From Caulobacter sp. (GTDB taxonomy: Bacteria; Pseudomonadota; Alphaproteobacteria; Caulobacterales; Caulobacteraceae): DNA of 38,456 nt. The stretch covers positions 8,231-46,686 of the forward strand of contig JAGIBE010000066.1 of the NCBI GenBank assembly GCA_017744495.1, in the 5' to 3' direction. The notes under the pieces are model-generated. The model saw only the letters and a list, made by a program, of their open reading frames with translations, searched no databases and was not told the DNA's origin. Position 1 is the first letter of the stretch, and the number at the start of each line of letters is the position of its first letter. Positions 16,660 to 24,623 of this stretch are shown here, one piece after another. The translations under genes were made by a program, and so were the position numbers.

Positions 16660-17543
16660 GAGGTCTGCGAGGCGATCAAGGCCGCGCGCATTTGCTCGGC
16701 CTGCTCCGGCGTGATGCCCATGGCCGCCAGCAGCGGCGAGGGCGAGTCGCGATCCCAGGCGTGGCGGCCCCCGACCGTGATGCCGCCGTCGACCACGATG
16801 TGGGTCCCGGTCACGAACGCGGAATCGTCGCTGGCGAGGTAGAGGGCGGCGCGAGCGATGTCGTCGGGCACGCCGGCCTTGGGGATCGGCTGGATCTTGG
16901 GCCCGACCTCGGCCACCCGGGCGGCCATCTGGTCGGCGACCTCGCGCGGCAGTCCCATCGAGGCGCCGAAGATCGAGGTCGCGATCAGGCCCGGGCAGAT
17001 GGCGTTGACCCGGATCTTCAGCGGGGACAGCTCGGCCGCCGCGCACTTGCTCATGTGGATCACCGCAGCCTTGGCCGTGGAATAGGCCAGCGGTCCGAAG
17101 CCCGCCTGCAGGCCGGCGATCGAGGCGGTGTTGATGATGCTGCCGCCGCCGCGCTCCAGCATCAGCGGCAGGGCGTGCTTCATGCCCAGCACCGGACCGC
17201 GCACCAGCAGGTCGAAGGTGGCGTCCCAGCCCTCGGCGGTCATGTCCGCCACGCCGTTGGGCGCGCCGCCGTGGCCGGCGTTGTTGAACAGGATGTCGAG
17301 ACCGCCGAAGGCGTCCTGGGCCAGCTCGACGGCCGCGGCGATCTGGCTCTCGTGGGTGACGTCGCAAGGCGCGAAGCGGACCTTGCCGGGGAAGCGCTTC
17401 TCCAGCATCGCCCCCTTCTCGGCCTGCAGGTCGGCGGCGACGACGCTCGCCCCCTGCGCCACGAACAGCTCCACAGTCCCTAAGCCGATGCCCGAGCATC
17501 CGCCGGTGATCACCGCAACCTTGCCGTCCAGACGTCCCGTCAT
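16656..17543 (-). CDS. Short-chain dehydrogenase/reductase
   Basis: Cytoplasmic NAD(P)-dependent oxidoreductase of 295 residues in the classical SDR family. The cofactor loop TGGCSGIG is near residues 14-21, NNAG near 89-92, the catalytic Ser in NTASIAG near 142, and Tyr/Lys in YSTAK near 155-159. The acidic residue after beta-2 (AADLQ) suggests NAD+ rather than NADP+. A C-terminal extension of about 30 residues follows the core. AGGGAG upstream supports the start at 17543 over the longer open frame. It overlaps the DMT gene, suggesting that the exporter handles a metabolite related to the SDR's substrate. That link is inference. Confidence 0.88.
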   Translation of the reverse strand: MTGRLDGKVAVITGGCSGIGLGTVELFVAQGASVVAADLQAEKGAMLEKRFPGKVRFAPCDVTHESQIAAAVELAQDAFGGLDILFNNAGHGGAPNGVADMTAEGWDATFDLLVRGPVLGMKHALPLMLERGGGSIINTASIAGLQAGFGPLAYSTAKAAVIHMSKCAAAELSPLKIRVNAICPGLIATSIFGASMGLPREVADQMAARVAEVGPKIQPIPKAGVPDDIARAALYLASDDSAFVTGTHIVVDGGITVGGRHAWDRDSPSPLLAAMGITPEQAEQMRAALIASQTS

Positions 17544-17651
17544 GCGCCGCTCCCTTTGGCCGCGCGCGGCCTCTGGGAGGCGGGCCGCTGCGTCAGGCGC
17601 GGCCATCCTGGCGCGCCCGAGCGCGCCTGGCTAGCGATAAGTGAACAGCGT

Positions 17652-17846
17652 TCAGGCTTGTTGGCGGGCGATCGCCGGCTGCACGCGGCTGGCGACCAGG
17701 CTGAACAGCAGCCAGACCGCGCAGGGCAGCAGGAATACGGCCCAGGCCAGGACGAGACCGGCCAGGCCGAGCACCGCCGCCACGCGCTGGGCGAGACGCG
17801 GCCGCTCCACCTTACCAGGCGGCTGCGGATAGATTTTCAAGCTCAT
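17652..17846 (-). CDS. 64-residue membrane protein coupled to the hfsJ-like gene
   Basis: A small protein of 64 residues that I do not recognise. A basic N-terminus with a Pro/Lys-rich stretch (YPQPPGKVERPR) is followed by one long or two short hydrophobic segments at about residues 22-52, the second holding the only Cys, and a basic tail. Its ATG overlaps the stop of the glycosyltransferase gene by four bases (ATGA), so translation is very probably coupled. A ribosome site within the upstream gene is poor, consistent with coupling. A GC-rich dyad, GGCGCGC-N4-GCGCGCC (17610-17627), lies past its stop but without a U-tract. Confidence 0.65.
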   Translation of the reverse strand: MSLKIYPQPPGKVERPRLAQRVAAVLGLAGLVLAWAVFLLPCAVWLLFSLVASRVQPAIARQQA

Positions 17847-18760
17847 CGTCCCCCCAGACTGTCAGAGCGCGCCAATTCAGCCGCCCGGGCGTATTCCGCG
17901 CGGCCGGTGTCGGAGGCTTTACGGGGCGCGAGCTGCCGGGCAACCGCTTTCCCCAAATCGCGTATAGCCGGCCCCATCAGATGCCATGGTTCCACGCAAT
18001 AGCGGGTGAACAGGCGCTGGGGATCGACCATCAGCCGGAACAGCCATTCCATGCCGACCTGGCCCATCCAGCGCGGCGACGGCAGTTGGACGCCGGCCTC
18101 GTAGTCGAACGCTCCTCCGACCGTGAAGGTGACGCATGGACCCAGCTTGTCCTGGTTCTCCAGGACCCAGATTTCCTGGCGCGGCATGCCCATCCCCACC
18201 AACACGATGTCGGGCCGGTAGGCGTTGATCGCATCGACCACCGCTTGGTTCTCGGCCGAGTTCGGATCGGCGTCGAAATAGCCGTGATGGACAGCCAGTT
18301 GGGCGCCCGGCCAGTCGGCCTGGATCCGCGCGGCGGCCTTCTCGCCGACGCCCGGGGCGCCGCCGACGAAGAAGACCTTCCAGTTCTCGCGGATGGCCCG
18401 TTCCCAGAAAGCGTCGCGCCAGTCCAGATAGGTGCAGCGATGGAACCGGCGGCTGGCCCGGCCGACGATGCGCGCCCAGAAGATCACCGGCACCGAATCG
18501 ACCTCGATCAGGTCGGACTTGCGGAAGAACTCGGCGATCTTCTCGTCCTTGCGGATCAGGTACAGGCTGTGGAGGTTGTGGTTGGCGACCACGGCGCCTT
18601 CGCGCGCAGCGATCTTGCCGGCCACGAAGTGGAAGACTTCCTCGGGACGGACCAGGTCCATCGAACCGCCGAGCACCTGCACCCGCTCCTCGGGGCGGCG
18701 GTTCATGCGGAAGTTCTGACGCACCTCTGGAGAGAATGCGTCCCTCGCTGGAAGAAACAT
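17843..18760 (-). CDS. hfsJ: WecG/TagA/CpsF family glycosyltransferase, probable holdfast enzyme HfsJ
   Basis: Transfers a sugar from a UDP-donor to a lipid-linked acceptor at the inner face of the membrane. At 305 residues it shows the family motifs in order: VLGGSMDLV, VANHNLHSLYLI, the active-site segment VDSVPVIFWAR, VFFVGGAPGVGEKAA, DIVLVGMGMPRQEIW, and a C-terminal W-LFRL-x-DPQRLFTRY. In C. crescentus HfsJ is of this family, is needed for holdfast, and is inhibited by HfiA. Assignment to HfsJ rests on family, size and recalled gene order near gdhZ. No strong ribosome site precedes the ATG at 18760; an internal ATG at 18706 is an alternative. A CtrA-like box lies upstream. Confidence 0.75.
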   Translation of the reverse strand: MFLPARDAFSPEVRQNFRMNRRPEERVQVLGGSMDLVRPEEVFHFVAGKIAAREGAVVANHNLHSLYLIRKDEKIAEFFRKSDLIEVDSVPVIFWARIVGRASRRFHRCTYLDWRDAFWERAIRENWKVFFVGGAPGVGEKAAARIQADWPGAQLAVHHGYFDADPNSAENQAVVDAINAYRPDIVLVGMGMPRQEIWVLENQDKLGPCVTFTVGGAFDYEAGVQLPSPRWMGQVGMEWLFRLMVDPQRLFTRYCVEPWHLMGPAIRDLGKAVARQLAPRKASDTGRAEYARAAELARSDSLGGR

Positions 18761-18831
18761 CTCGACCCGACTCCGACGACTTGGAGCACAGGTCTACAGG
18801 AACAGGCTTAGCCCTTTCCCAAGAAGGATGA

Positions 18832-18846
18832 TTAGCCGCCGCTTAA
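18832..18846 (-). promoter_or_regulatory. CtrA-like box upstream of hfsJ
   Basis: On the plus strand TTAG-CCGCCGC-TTAA, on the coding strand TTAA-N7-CTAA, one mismatch from the CtrA consensus TTAA-N7-TTAA. It sits 72-86 bp before the hfsJ start. A GANTC (CcrM) site lies at 18870-18874. Both occur by chance at some rate, so this is suggestive only. Confidence 0.35.
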
Positions 18847-18896
18847 CCGTAAACAAATCCCAGGAAATCGATTCACCATTTAAAGTCCTGACGTGA

Positions 18897-18950
18897 CACG
18901 CCGATCGTGTTCTTCGAAGATTTCAAACCCAACGAACAACGATCGGCGTG
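18897..18950. repeat. 12-bp inverted repeat with 30-bp spacer between quinone oxidoreductase and hfsJ
   Basis: CACGCCGATCGT (18897-18908) is repeated as its exact reverse complement at 18939-18950. Inside lies a 10-bp palindrome TCTTCGAAGA (18911-18920). It begins 21 bp past the stop of the oxidoreductase gene and lies 137 bp before hfsJ. No U-run follows on the minus strand, so it is not a standard terminator; a run of seven T's occurs only on the plus side (18966-18972), where nothing is transcribed towards it. Confidence 0.6.
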
Positions 18951-18970
18951 CGCGCGGATGTCGCATTTTT

Positions 18971-19969
18971 TTATTCGTTCACCACCACGACCTTGCCCAT
19001 GGCCTTGCGGCTGGAGAGGTGGGCGATGGCGTCGCCGGCCTTGGCCAGGGGGAAGCGTTCGGAGACGTACGGCCTGATCTTGCCGGCCGCGTAGAGATCC
19101 ATCAGTTCGCGCACGTTCTGAGCGTGCCCCTTGGGATCGCGGGCCACCGCCGCGCCCCAGAACACCCCGACGATGTCGCACGACTTCAGAAGGGTCAGGT
19201 TCAGCGGGATCTTGGGGATGCCGGACGGGAAGCCGATCACCAGGAACCGACCACCCCAGCCGGCGGCGCGGATGGTGGCCTCGGAATAGTCGCCGCCGAC
19301 CGCGTCATAGGCCACGTCCCAGCCGTTGGGGCCGCAGGCGTCCTTGATCAGGGTCGCCAGGGCCTTCTGGCCGTCCTTGTCGAACGGACCGCGCGGATAG
19401 ACCACGCCGGCGTCGGCGCCGTGCTTGATGGCCAGGTCCACCTTCTCCTGGCTGGAGCAGGCCGCGATCACCCGCGCCCCGGCCGCCTTGCCCAGCTCCA
19501 CCGCCGCCAGCCCCACGCCGCCGGCCGCCCCCAGCACCAGCAGGGTCTCGCCGGCCTTCAGATGGCCGCGATCCTTCAGCGCGTAGTAGGACGTGCCGTA
19601 GGTCAGGATGAAGGCGGCGGCCTCGTCGAAGGGCATGTTGTCGGGGATGGGGGTGCAACGGGCGGCGTCCAAAGCCACCTGCTCGGCCATGCCGCCCCAG
19701 CCGGTCGAGGCCAGCACCCGCTGGCCGACCTTGAGCGTCGTGACGCCCTCGCCCACGGCGGTGACGACGCCCGACACCTCGCCGCCCGGAGCGAACGGCC
19801 GCTCGGGCTTGAACTGGTACTTGTCCTCGATGATCAGGACGTCGGGATAGTTGACGCCGCAGGCCTTGACGGCCAGCACCACCTGCCCCGGACCGGCGAC
19901 GGGATCGGGAAGCTCCTCCAGCACCAGGGTCTCGGGTCCGCCGACCGCCTTGCTGAGCACCGCCTTCAT
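18971..19969 (-). CDS. NADPH:quinone oxidoreductase family protein (MDR)
   Basis: Zinc-independent medium-chain dehydrogenase/reductase of 332 residues that reduces quinones or enones with NADPH. The GroES-like N-terminal part (residues 1-125) lacks the zinc-ligand cysteine cluster of alcohol dehydrogenases. The Rossmann motif LGAAGGVGLAAVELGKAAGARVI starts near residue 147. The C-terminal end HLSSRKAMGKVVV is characteristic of quinone oxidoreductases, with K-x-x-G-K-V-V for phosphate contact. The ribosome site GGGAGAGG is just before the ATG. It is divergent from the isoaspartyl peptidase gene across 82 bp and lies upstream of hfsJ, though the 210-bp gap suggests separate transcription. Confidence 0.9.
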   Translation of the reverse strand: MKAVLSKAVGGPETLVLEELPDPVAGPGQVVLAVKACGVNYPDVLIIEDKYQFKPERPFAPGGEVSGVVTAVGEGVTTLKVGQRVLASTGWGGMAEQVALDAARCTPIPDNMPFDEAAAFILTYGTSYYALKDRGHLKAGETLLVLGAAGGVGLAAVELGKAAGARVIAACSSQEKVDLAIKHGADAGVVYPRGPFDKDGQKALATLIKDACGPNGWDVAYDAVGGDYSEATIRAAGWGGRFLVIGFPSGIPKIPLNLTLLKSCDIVGVFWGAAVARDPKGHAQNVRELMDLYAAGKIRPYVSERFPLAKAGDAIAHLSSRKAMGKVVVVNE

Positions 19970-20051
19970 CTCGCCTCTCCCGCTGTTTTCGTTGCGCGTT
20001 CTTCGTTAAGGAGCCGGACGCTAGCGCAGCGTCGCCGGCCAAGGAAGCAGA

Positions 20052-20930
20052 ATGTCAAACAAACGTTTTACTCTCGCCCTGCACGGCGGGGCCGGTCCCA
20101 AGCGCGGCCACGACTACAGCGTCGAGATCGCCCACATGCGCAGCCTGATCGAGGCTGGGCGCGACCGGCTGGCGGCGGGGGCCCGCGCCTTGGACGTCGC
20201 CGTCGAGACCGTGGTCGCCCTGGAGGCCAGCGGCCTCTACATCGCCGGCAAGGGCGCCTCGCCCAACGCCGACGGCGAATACGAGCTGGACGCCAGCCTG
20301 ATGGACGGCGCCACCCTGAAGGCCGGCTCGGTGGCCGCCCTGCAGGGCTTCGAGAGCCCGATCCTCGCCGCCCGCGCGGTGATGGAGAGGACGCCGCACG
20401 TCATGCTGGCCGGCGAGGGCGCCATGGCCTTCGCCCGCGAGCAGGGGCTGAAGACCATCGCCGATCCCGCCGCCTGGTTCACCCATGCCGGGGCCTTCGA
20501 ATCCAATCATCCGCCGGATGTCCTGCCCACCGGCACCGTCGGCTGCGTGGTCCGCGACGCCGAAGGCCGTCTGGCGGCCGCCACCTCGACGGCCGGGGTG
20601 TTCGGCAAGCTGCCCGGCCGGGTGGGCGATAGCCCGATCATCGGCGCTGGCGCCTGGGCTGACGGCCATGCGGCCGTGTCGTGCACCGGCCAGGGCGAGT
20701 ACTTCATTCGCACCGCCGTGGCCGCCCAGATCGCCCACCGGGTGCGGTTCGGCGGCGAGAGCCTGGAGGCCGCGGCCCGGGCCGCCATCCAGGGCGTGGC
20801 CGACCTGGGCGGTCACGGCGGACTGATTGCGGTGGACCGCGACGGGAACGTGGCCATGCCCTTCGCCTCCAGCGGGCTCAAGCGCGCGGCCCTGCTGCCG
20901 GACGGCTCGATCGTCGCCGAAGCCTTCTGA
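20052..20930 (+). CDS. Isoaspartyl peptidase/L-asparaginase (Ntn hydrolase)
   Basis: Cleaves beta-aspartyl dipeptides and asparagine. At 292 residues it has the plant-type asparaginase layout: the N-terminal LALHGGAG (8-14), then G-K-G-A-S-P-N (67-72). The autocleavage site GTVGCVV makes Thr162 the N-terminal nucleophile of the beta subunit after self-processing between Gly161 and Thr162. The C-terminal [12 protein letters not shown] segment is also typical. No signal peptide is present, so the enzyme is cytoplasmic. AAGGA six bases upstream supports the start. The 158 bp to pgm hold GC-rich dyad symmetry but no clear terminator. Confidence 0.92.
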   Translation: MSNKRFTLALHGGAGPKRGHDYSVEIAHMRSLIEAGRDRLAAGARALDVAVETVVALEASGLYIAGKGASPNADGEYELDASLMDGATLKAGSVAALQGFESPILAARAVMERTPHVMLAGEGAMAFAREQGLKTIADPAAWFTHAGAFESNHPPDVLPTGTVGCVVRDAEGRLAAATSTAGVFGKLPGRVGDSPIIGAGAWADGHAAVSCTGQGEYFIRTAVAAQIAHRVRFGGESLEAAARAAIQGVADLGGHGGLIAVDRDGNVAMPFASSGLKRAALLPDGSIVAEAF

Positions 20931-21088
20931 CGGAAGGATTTGCGCCAAAGAGACTTGGGTCGTCCAGAAATCGTCATGAGCCGCCGATAGAAGCCCGCTG
21001 CCTCCTCGTCGGGCGCCGGCCGCCGACCTCGCGTCCGGCGCGGCGCCCGGCGTTGAACCACCGACCCGTGATCGATAAGGGTGACCGC

Positions 21089-22726
21089 ATGCATGAACAC
21101 GCCGGCCGGACGGCCCGACCCGAAGACCTGATCGATCTCGATGCGCTGACCCGCGCCTATTATGAGGTCCGTCCCGACCCGGCCGATGTGGCCCACCGCG
21201 TCGCCTTCGGCACCTCGGGCCATCGGGGTTCCAGCTTCGACGCCGCGTTCAACGAGGACCACATCCTGGCCGTGGCCCAGGCCATCGCTGAATACCGCGC
21301 CAGCCAGGGGATCACCGGTCCGCTGTTCGTCGGCCGCGACACCCACGGCCTGTCCGAGCCCGCCTGGCGCACAACACTGGAGGTTCTGGTCGCCAACGGC
21401 GTCGAGACCCTGATCGATTCCCGCGACGGCTTCACCCCGACCCCGGCGGTGTCGCTGGCGATCCTCGAGCACAACAGGCTGGCGCCCGGCAGCGCCGACG
21501 GCGTCCTTCTGACCCCGTCCCACAACCCGCCGCGCGACGGCGGCATCAAGTACAATCCCCCATCCGGCGGCCCCGCCGGCGGCGAGGCCACCTCGGTGAT
21601 CGCCGCCCGCGCCAACCAGCTGCTGGAAGGCGGGCTGAAGGACGTCAAGCGCGTCCCGTTCGAGCGCGCCCTGGCCGGCGCCAAGCGCCACGACTTCCTG
21701 GCCCAGTATGTCGACGCCCTGCCCTCGATCCTGGATCTCGACCTGATCCGCTCGGCCGGGGTGAGGATCGGGGCCGACCCGCTGGGCGGCGCGGCCGTCG
21801 CCTATTGGGGCGAGATCGCCAGCCGCCACCGCCTGGACCTGACCGTGGTCAACACCGCCGTCGACCCGCGCTGGGCGTTCATGCCGCTCGACACCGACGG
21901 CAAGATCCGCATGGACTGCTCGTCTCCGGCCGCCATGGCCAAGCTGATCGATATCATGAAGGACGGGGCCCAGTACGACGTCGCCACCGGCAACGACGCC
22001 GACGCCGACCGCCACGGGATCGTCACGCCTGACGGCGGGCTGATGAACCCCAACCACTACCTGGCCGCCTCGATCGCCTATCTGTTCGCCAACCGCCCCG
22101 CATGGGGTGCGGACGTCGCCGTGGGCAAGACCTTGGTCTCGTCCTCGATGATCGACCGCGTCGTGGCGGGCCTCGGCCGTCGGCTGCTGGAGGTGCCGGT
22201 CGGCTTCAAGCACTTCGTGCCCGGCCTGCTGGACGGCTCCGTCGGCTTCGGCGGCGAGGAGTCGGCCGGCGCCTCGTTCCTGCGCCAGGACGGTTCGGTC
22301 TGGACCACCGACAAGGACGGCCTGCTGCTGGCCCTGCTGGCCGCCGAAATCCAGGCCAAGACGGGCCAGAGCGCCAGCCAGCTCTACAAGAGCCTGACCG
22401 ACCGATACGGCGCCCCGTCCTACGCCCGCATCGACGCCCCGGCCAACCGGGCGGAGAAGGCCCGCCTGGGCGCGCTCAGCCCGAGCGACGTCACCGCCAA
22501 GGACCTGGCCGGCGAGCCGATCACCGACATCCTTACCAAGGCCCCGGGCAATGGCGAGGCCATCGGCGGCCTGAAGGTGACCACAAAAAACGCCTGGTTC
22601 GCGGCGCGCCCCTCGGGGACCGAGGACGTCTACAAGATCTACGCGGAGTCGTTCCTGGGTCCGGATCATCTCAAGCAGGTGCAGGCCGAGGCGCGGGAGG
22701 TGGTGTCGACAGCCCTGAAAGGCTGA
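21089..22726 (+). CDS. pgm: Phosphoglucomutase (alpha-D-glucose phosphate-specific)
   Basis: Interconverts glucose 1-phosphate and glucose 6-phosphate, supplying UDP-glucose (and, with GalE, UDP-galactose) for envelope sugars. At 545 residues it is the same length class as E. coli Pgm. The N-terminal FGTSGHRG binds substrate. The phosphoserine loop is [17 protein letters not shown] near residue 144-158, the metal loop is [10 protein letters not shown] near residue 302, and the closing phosphate loop is [12 protein letters not shown] near residue 508. The frame is open upstream, but AAGGGTGA before the ATG at 21089 and family length fix the start. An ATG four bases later is out of frame. Confidence 0.95.
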   Translation: MHEHAGRTARPEDLIDLDALTRAYYEVRPDPADVAHRVAFGTSGHRGSSFDAAFNEDHILAVAQAIAEYRASQGITGPLFVGRDTHGLSEPAWRTTLEVLVANGVETLIDSRDGFTPTPAVSLAILEHNRLAPGSADGVLLTPSHNPPRDGGIKYNPPSGGPAGGEATSVIAARANQLLEGGLKDVKRVPFERALAGAKRHDFLAQYVDALPSILDLDLIRSAGVRIGADPLGGAAVAYWGEIASRHRLDLTVVNTAVDPRWAFMPLDTDGKIRMDCSSPAAMAKLIDIMKDGAQYDVATGNDADADRHGIVTPDGGLMNPNHYLAASIAYLFANRPAWGADVAVGKTLVSSSMIDRVVAGLGRRLLEVPVGFKHFVPGLLDGSVGFGGEESAGASFLRQDGSVWTTDKDGLLLALLAAEIQAKTGQSASQLYKSLTDRYGAPSYARIDAPANRAEKARLGALSPSDVTAKDLAGEPITDILTKAPGNGEAIGGLKVTTKNAWFAARPSGTEDVYKIYAESFLGPDHLKQVQAEAREVVSTALKG

Positions 22727-22871
22727 GGCGACAACCACCTACCCTCAAGGACGCTTTCGTGACCGTCTTCCCAAGAGAGGTGGATCTGCGGCGTGCTGCC
22801 CGAGCTCCGCCCCCATAGGGAGCGGATGGGCCAATGCACGTTCCATCCGAAAGCAGGCGCCCCGCGGCGTT

Positions 22872-22904
22872 ATCAATTGATCGCAATGGCGGGAAATGTA
22901 CAAC
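22872..22904 (+). promoter_or_regulatory. AT-rich palindrome and possible promoter before the RTX gene
   Basis: The 10-bp palindrome ATCAATTGAT (22872-22881) overlaps a possible -35 TTGATC (22877-22882), followed 16 bases on by TACAAC (22899-22904). The stretch is AT-rich compared with its surroundings. A start of transcription near 22911 would leave a short leader containing the GAGGG ribosome site. The rest of the 203-bp gap shows nothing clear. Confidence 0.3.
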
Positions 22905-22929
22905 TTAGGCGTCACTTGAGGGTTGAAGC

Positions 22930-24501
22930 ATGATCATCAACGGTATGTCAGGCCCAGATCACCTGATCGGCGGCGCCGACGACGACACCCTCAACGGTCT
23001 GGACGGGGACGACACCCTGGAGGGGCGGGACGGGAACGACCAGATCTTCGGCGGCGCGGGCGGCGATCATCTCTACGGCGGCGCCGGCGCTGACTTTCTG
23101 GACGGAGGTTCGGAATTTGATCTGGCGCGGTATGACAACTCCAGCGCTGGCGTCAGCGTCAATCTGACGACGAACACCGGCGTCGGCGGCGACGCCCAGG
23201 GTGACACGTTCAACGCCATCGAAGGCCTGGTCGGCTCGGCTTTCGCGGACGTGCTGGTGGGCAACGGAGTCGACAACGTCATCTACGGCCTTGGCGGCGA
23301 CGACGTGCTTTATGGCGGTAGCGGCTCCCCGAACGATCGCCTTTATGGCGGCGACGGCAACGACCACGTTTACGTCAACTTCTTTTCCGACGTGCTCTAC
23401 ACGCTCGTTGATGGTGGAGACGGGTATGATCTAGCCCGCTTCGACTATTCGACGAGCGGGATCACCGCCAGTACGAGCCGCTTTGTATCGATCGAAGGCC
23501 TTGTCGGTTCGCCGTGGAACGACATCCTGAGCGGAGGCCCCGGCGACAACATCCTCTACGGCATGGGCGGCGATGACATCCTGCAGGCCAACGGAGGAAC
23601 CGACACCCTGTACGGCAACGACGGTTCGGATGTGTTCTACGGCGATCTCGGCAACGCGTTGATGGACGGCGGCGCCGGTCTGGACATGGTGCGTTACGAG
23701 AATTCGGCGGCCGGCGTGGTGGTCAATCTCGCGACCGGTCTGGGCTCGGGCGGCAGCGCCGCCGGCGACACCTACACGTCCATCGAAGCCGTCGCTGGCT
23801 CGAATCTCGCCGACACGCTCATCGGAGACGCGGCGGACAACATCCTTTACGGCCAGGGCGGGGACGACCAACTGCATGGCGGCGCGGGCAACGACCAACT
23901 CTATGGCGGCGCGGGCGATGACCAGCTCGAAGGTGGCGCGGGCAGCAACCTGCTGGATGGCGGAGACGGCTTCGACATCGCCCGGTTTGACTCAGCCCCG
24001 GCGACCGGCGTGTACAGCGGCATCTCCGTCAACCTTCAGACGGGCGCGATGTATGGTGTCAACGACACCCTGACTTCCATCGAAGGCGTCGTCGGCTCGT
24101 ATTTCAACGACATCCTGATCGGCAGCGACGGGGACAACCTCATCGATGGCGGAAACGGCAACGACGTCATCACCGGCGGGGCGGGCAACGACAAACTCTA
24201 TGGCGGCGCCTACGCGGATACTTTCCGGTTCGGCGACGGGTCCGGCGCGGATCAGATCCTGGATTTCAGCGCCATCGACGGTCCCGTGACCGGCGAACCC
24301 TTCTCCAACGGCCATGACCAGATCGGCATTCTGACCAATGTGAACGGCTCGGGCATCGTGGACTATGCGACGCTTTTGCCTCACATCCAGGAAAGCATGA
24401 TGGCCGGGGTCACCATCGACCTCGGCGGCGGAGCCAGCATATATGTGCCCAACCTGCACATGGCCGATCTGTCATCCAGCCTGTTCTTCTTCTACACCTA
24501 G
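22930..24501 (+). CDS. RTX calcium-binding protein, probably type I secreted
   Basis: Secreted-type protein of 523 residues made almost entirely of GGxGxDxLx nonapeptide repeats (clear blocks at about 13-60, 118-146, 206-235, 307-345, 399-430). Between the blocks a non-RTX unit recurs four times, at about 57-120, 160-210, 244-309 and 341-408. Its pattern is L-x-DGG-x-x-D-x-A-R-F/Y-x, GVxVNL, then SIEGLVGS-x-x-D-x-L-x-G. The last 90 residues carry no catalytic motif and end DLSSSLFFFYT, an acidic-then-hydrophobic tail typical of uncleaved type I signals. No enzymatic domain, N-terminal signal or adjacent transporter is seen. Ca2+ would fold the repeats outside the cell. Surface-layer or matrix roles are possible but unproven. 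Confidence 0.85.
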   Translation: MIINGMSGPDHLIGGADDDTLNGLDGDDTLEGRDGNDQIFGGAGGDHLYGGAGADFLDGGSEFDLARYDNSSAGVSVNLTTNTGVGGDAQGDTFNAIEGLVGSAFADVLVGNGVDNVIYGLGGDDVLYGGSGSPNDRLYGGDGNDHVYVNFFSDVLYTLVDGGDGYDLARFDYSTSGITASTSRFVSIEGLVGSPWNDILSGGPGDNILYGMGGDDILQANGGTDTLYGNDGSDVFYGDLGNALMDGGAGLDMVRYENSAAGVVVNLATGLGSGGSAAGDTYTSIEAVAGSNLADTLIGDAADNILYGQGGDDQLHGGAGNDQLYGGAGDDQLEGGAGSNLLDGGDGFDIARFDSAPATGVYSGISVNLQTGAMYGVNDTLTSIEGVVGSYFNDILIGSDGDNLIDGGNGNDVITGGAGNDKLYGGAYADTFRFGDGSGADQILDFSAIDGPVTGEPFSNGHDQIGILTNVNGSGIVDYATLLPHIQESMMAGVTIDLGGGASIYVPNLHMADLSSSLFFFYT

Positions 24502-24610
24502 AGCGGCGCTATCCAATGTCATTCATGGATGAGAGGCCAAAGCGGGCTCGGGGGCCAAGGAGATCGACAGCGATCTTACCCAAAACCTAGCCACCGCCGT
24601 CACTTCCCCC

Positions 24611-24616
24611 TATACC
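24611..24616 (+). promoter_or_regulatory. Possible -10 box of a leaderless lysS transcript
   Basis: TATACC ends seven bases before the lysS ATG, so a transcript from it would start at or next to the start codon. No Shine-Dalgarno sequence precedes the ATG; the preceding 30 bases are C-rich. The -35 region (near 24588) is weak. Confidence 0.3.
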
Positions 24617-24623
24617 CCGCCGC

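Noticed and set aside
17558-17571. 14-bp GC palindrome GGCCGCGCGCGGCC upstream of the SDR
   Set aside because: Such GC-only palindromes arise easily in this base composition, and there is no supporting context.
20813-22738. Long minus-strand open frame opposite pgm and the peptidase end
   Set aside because: Low-complexity translation across two clear plus-strand genes; shadow frame.
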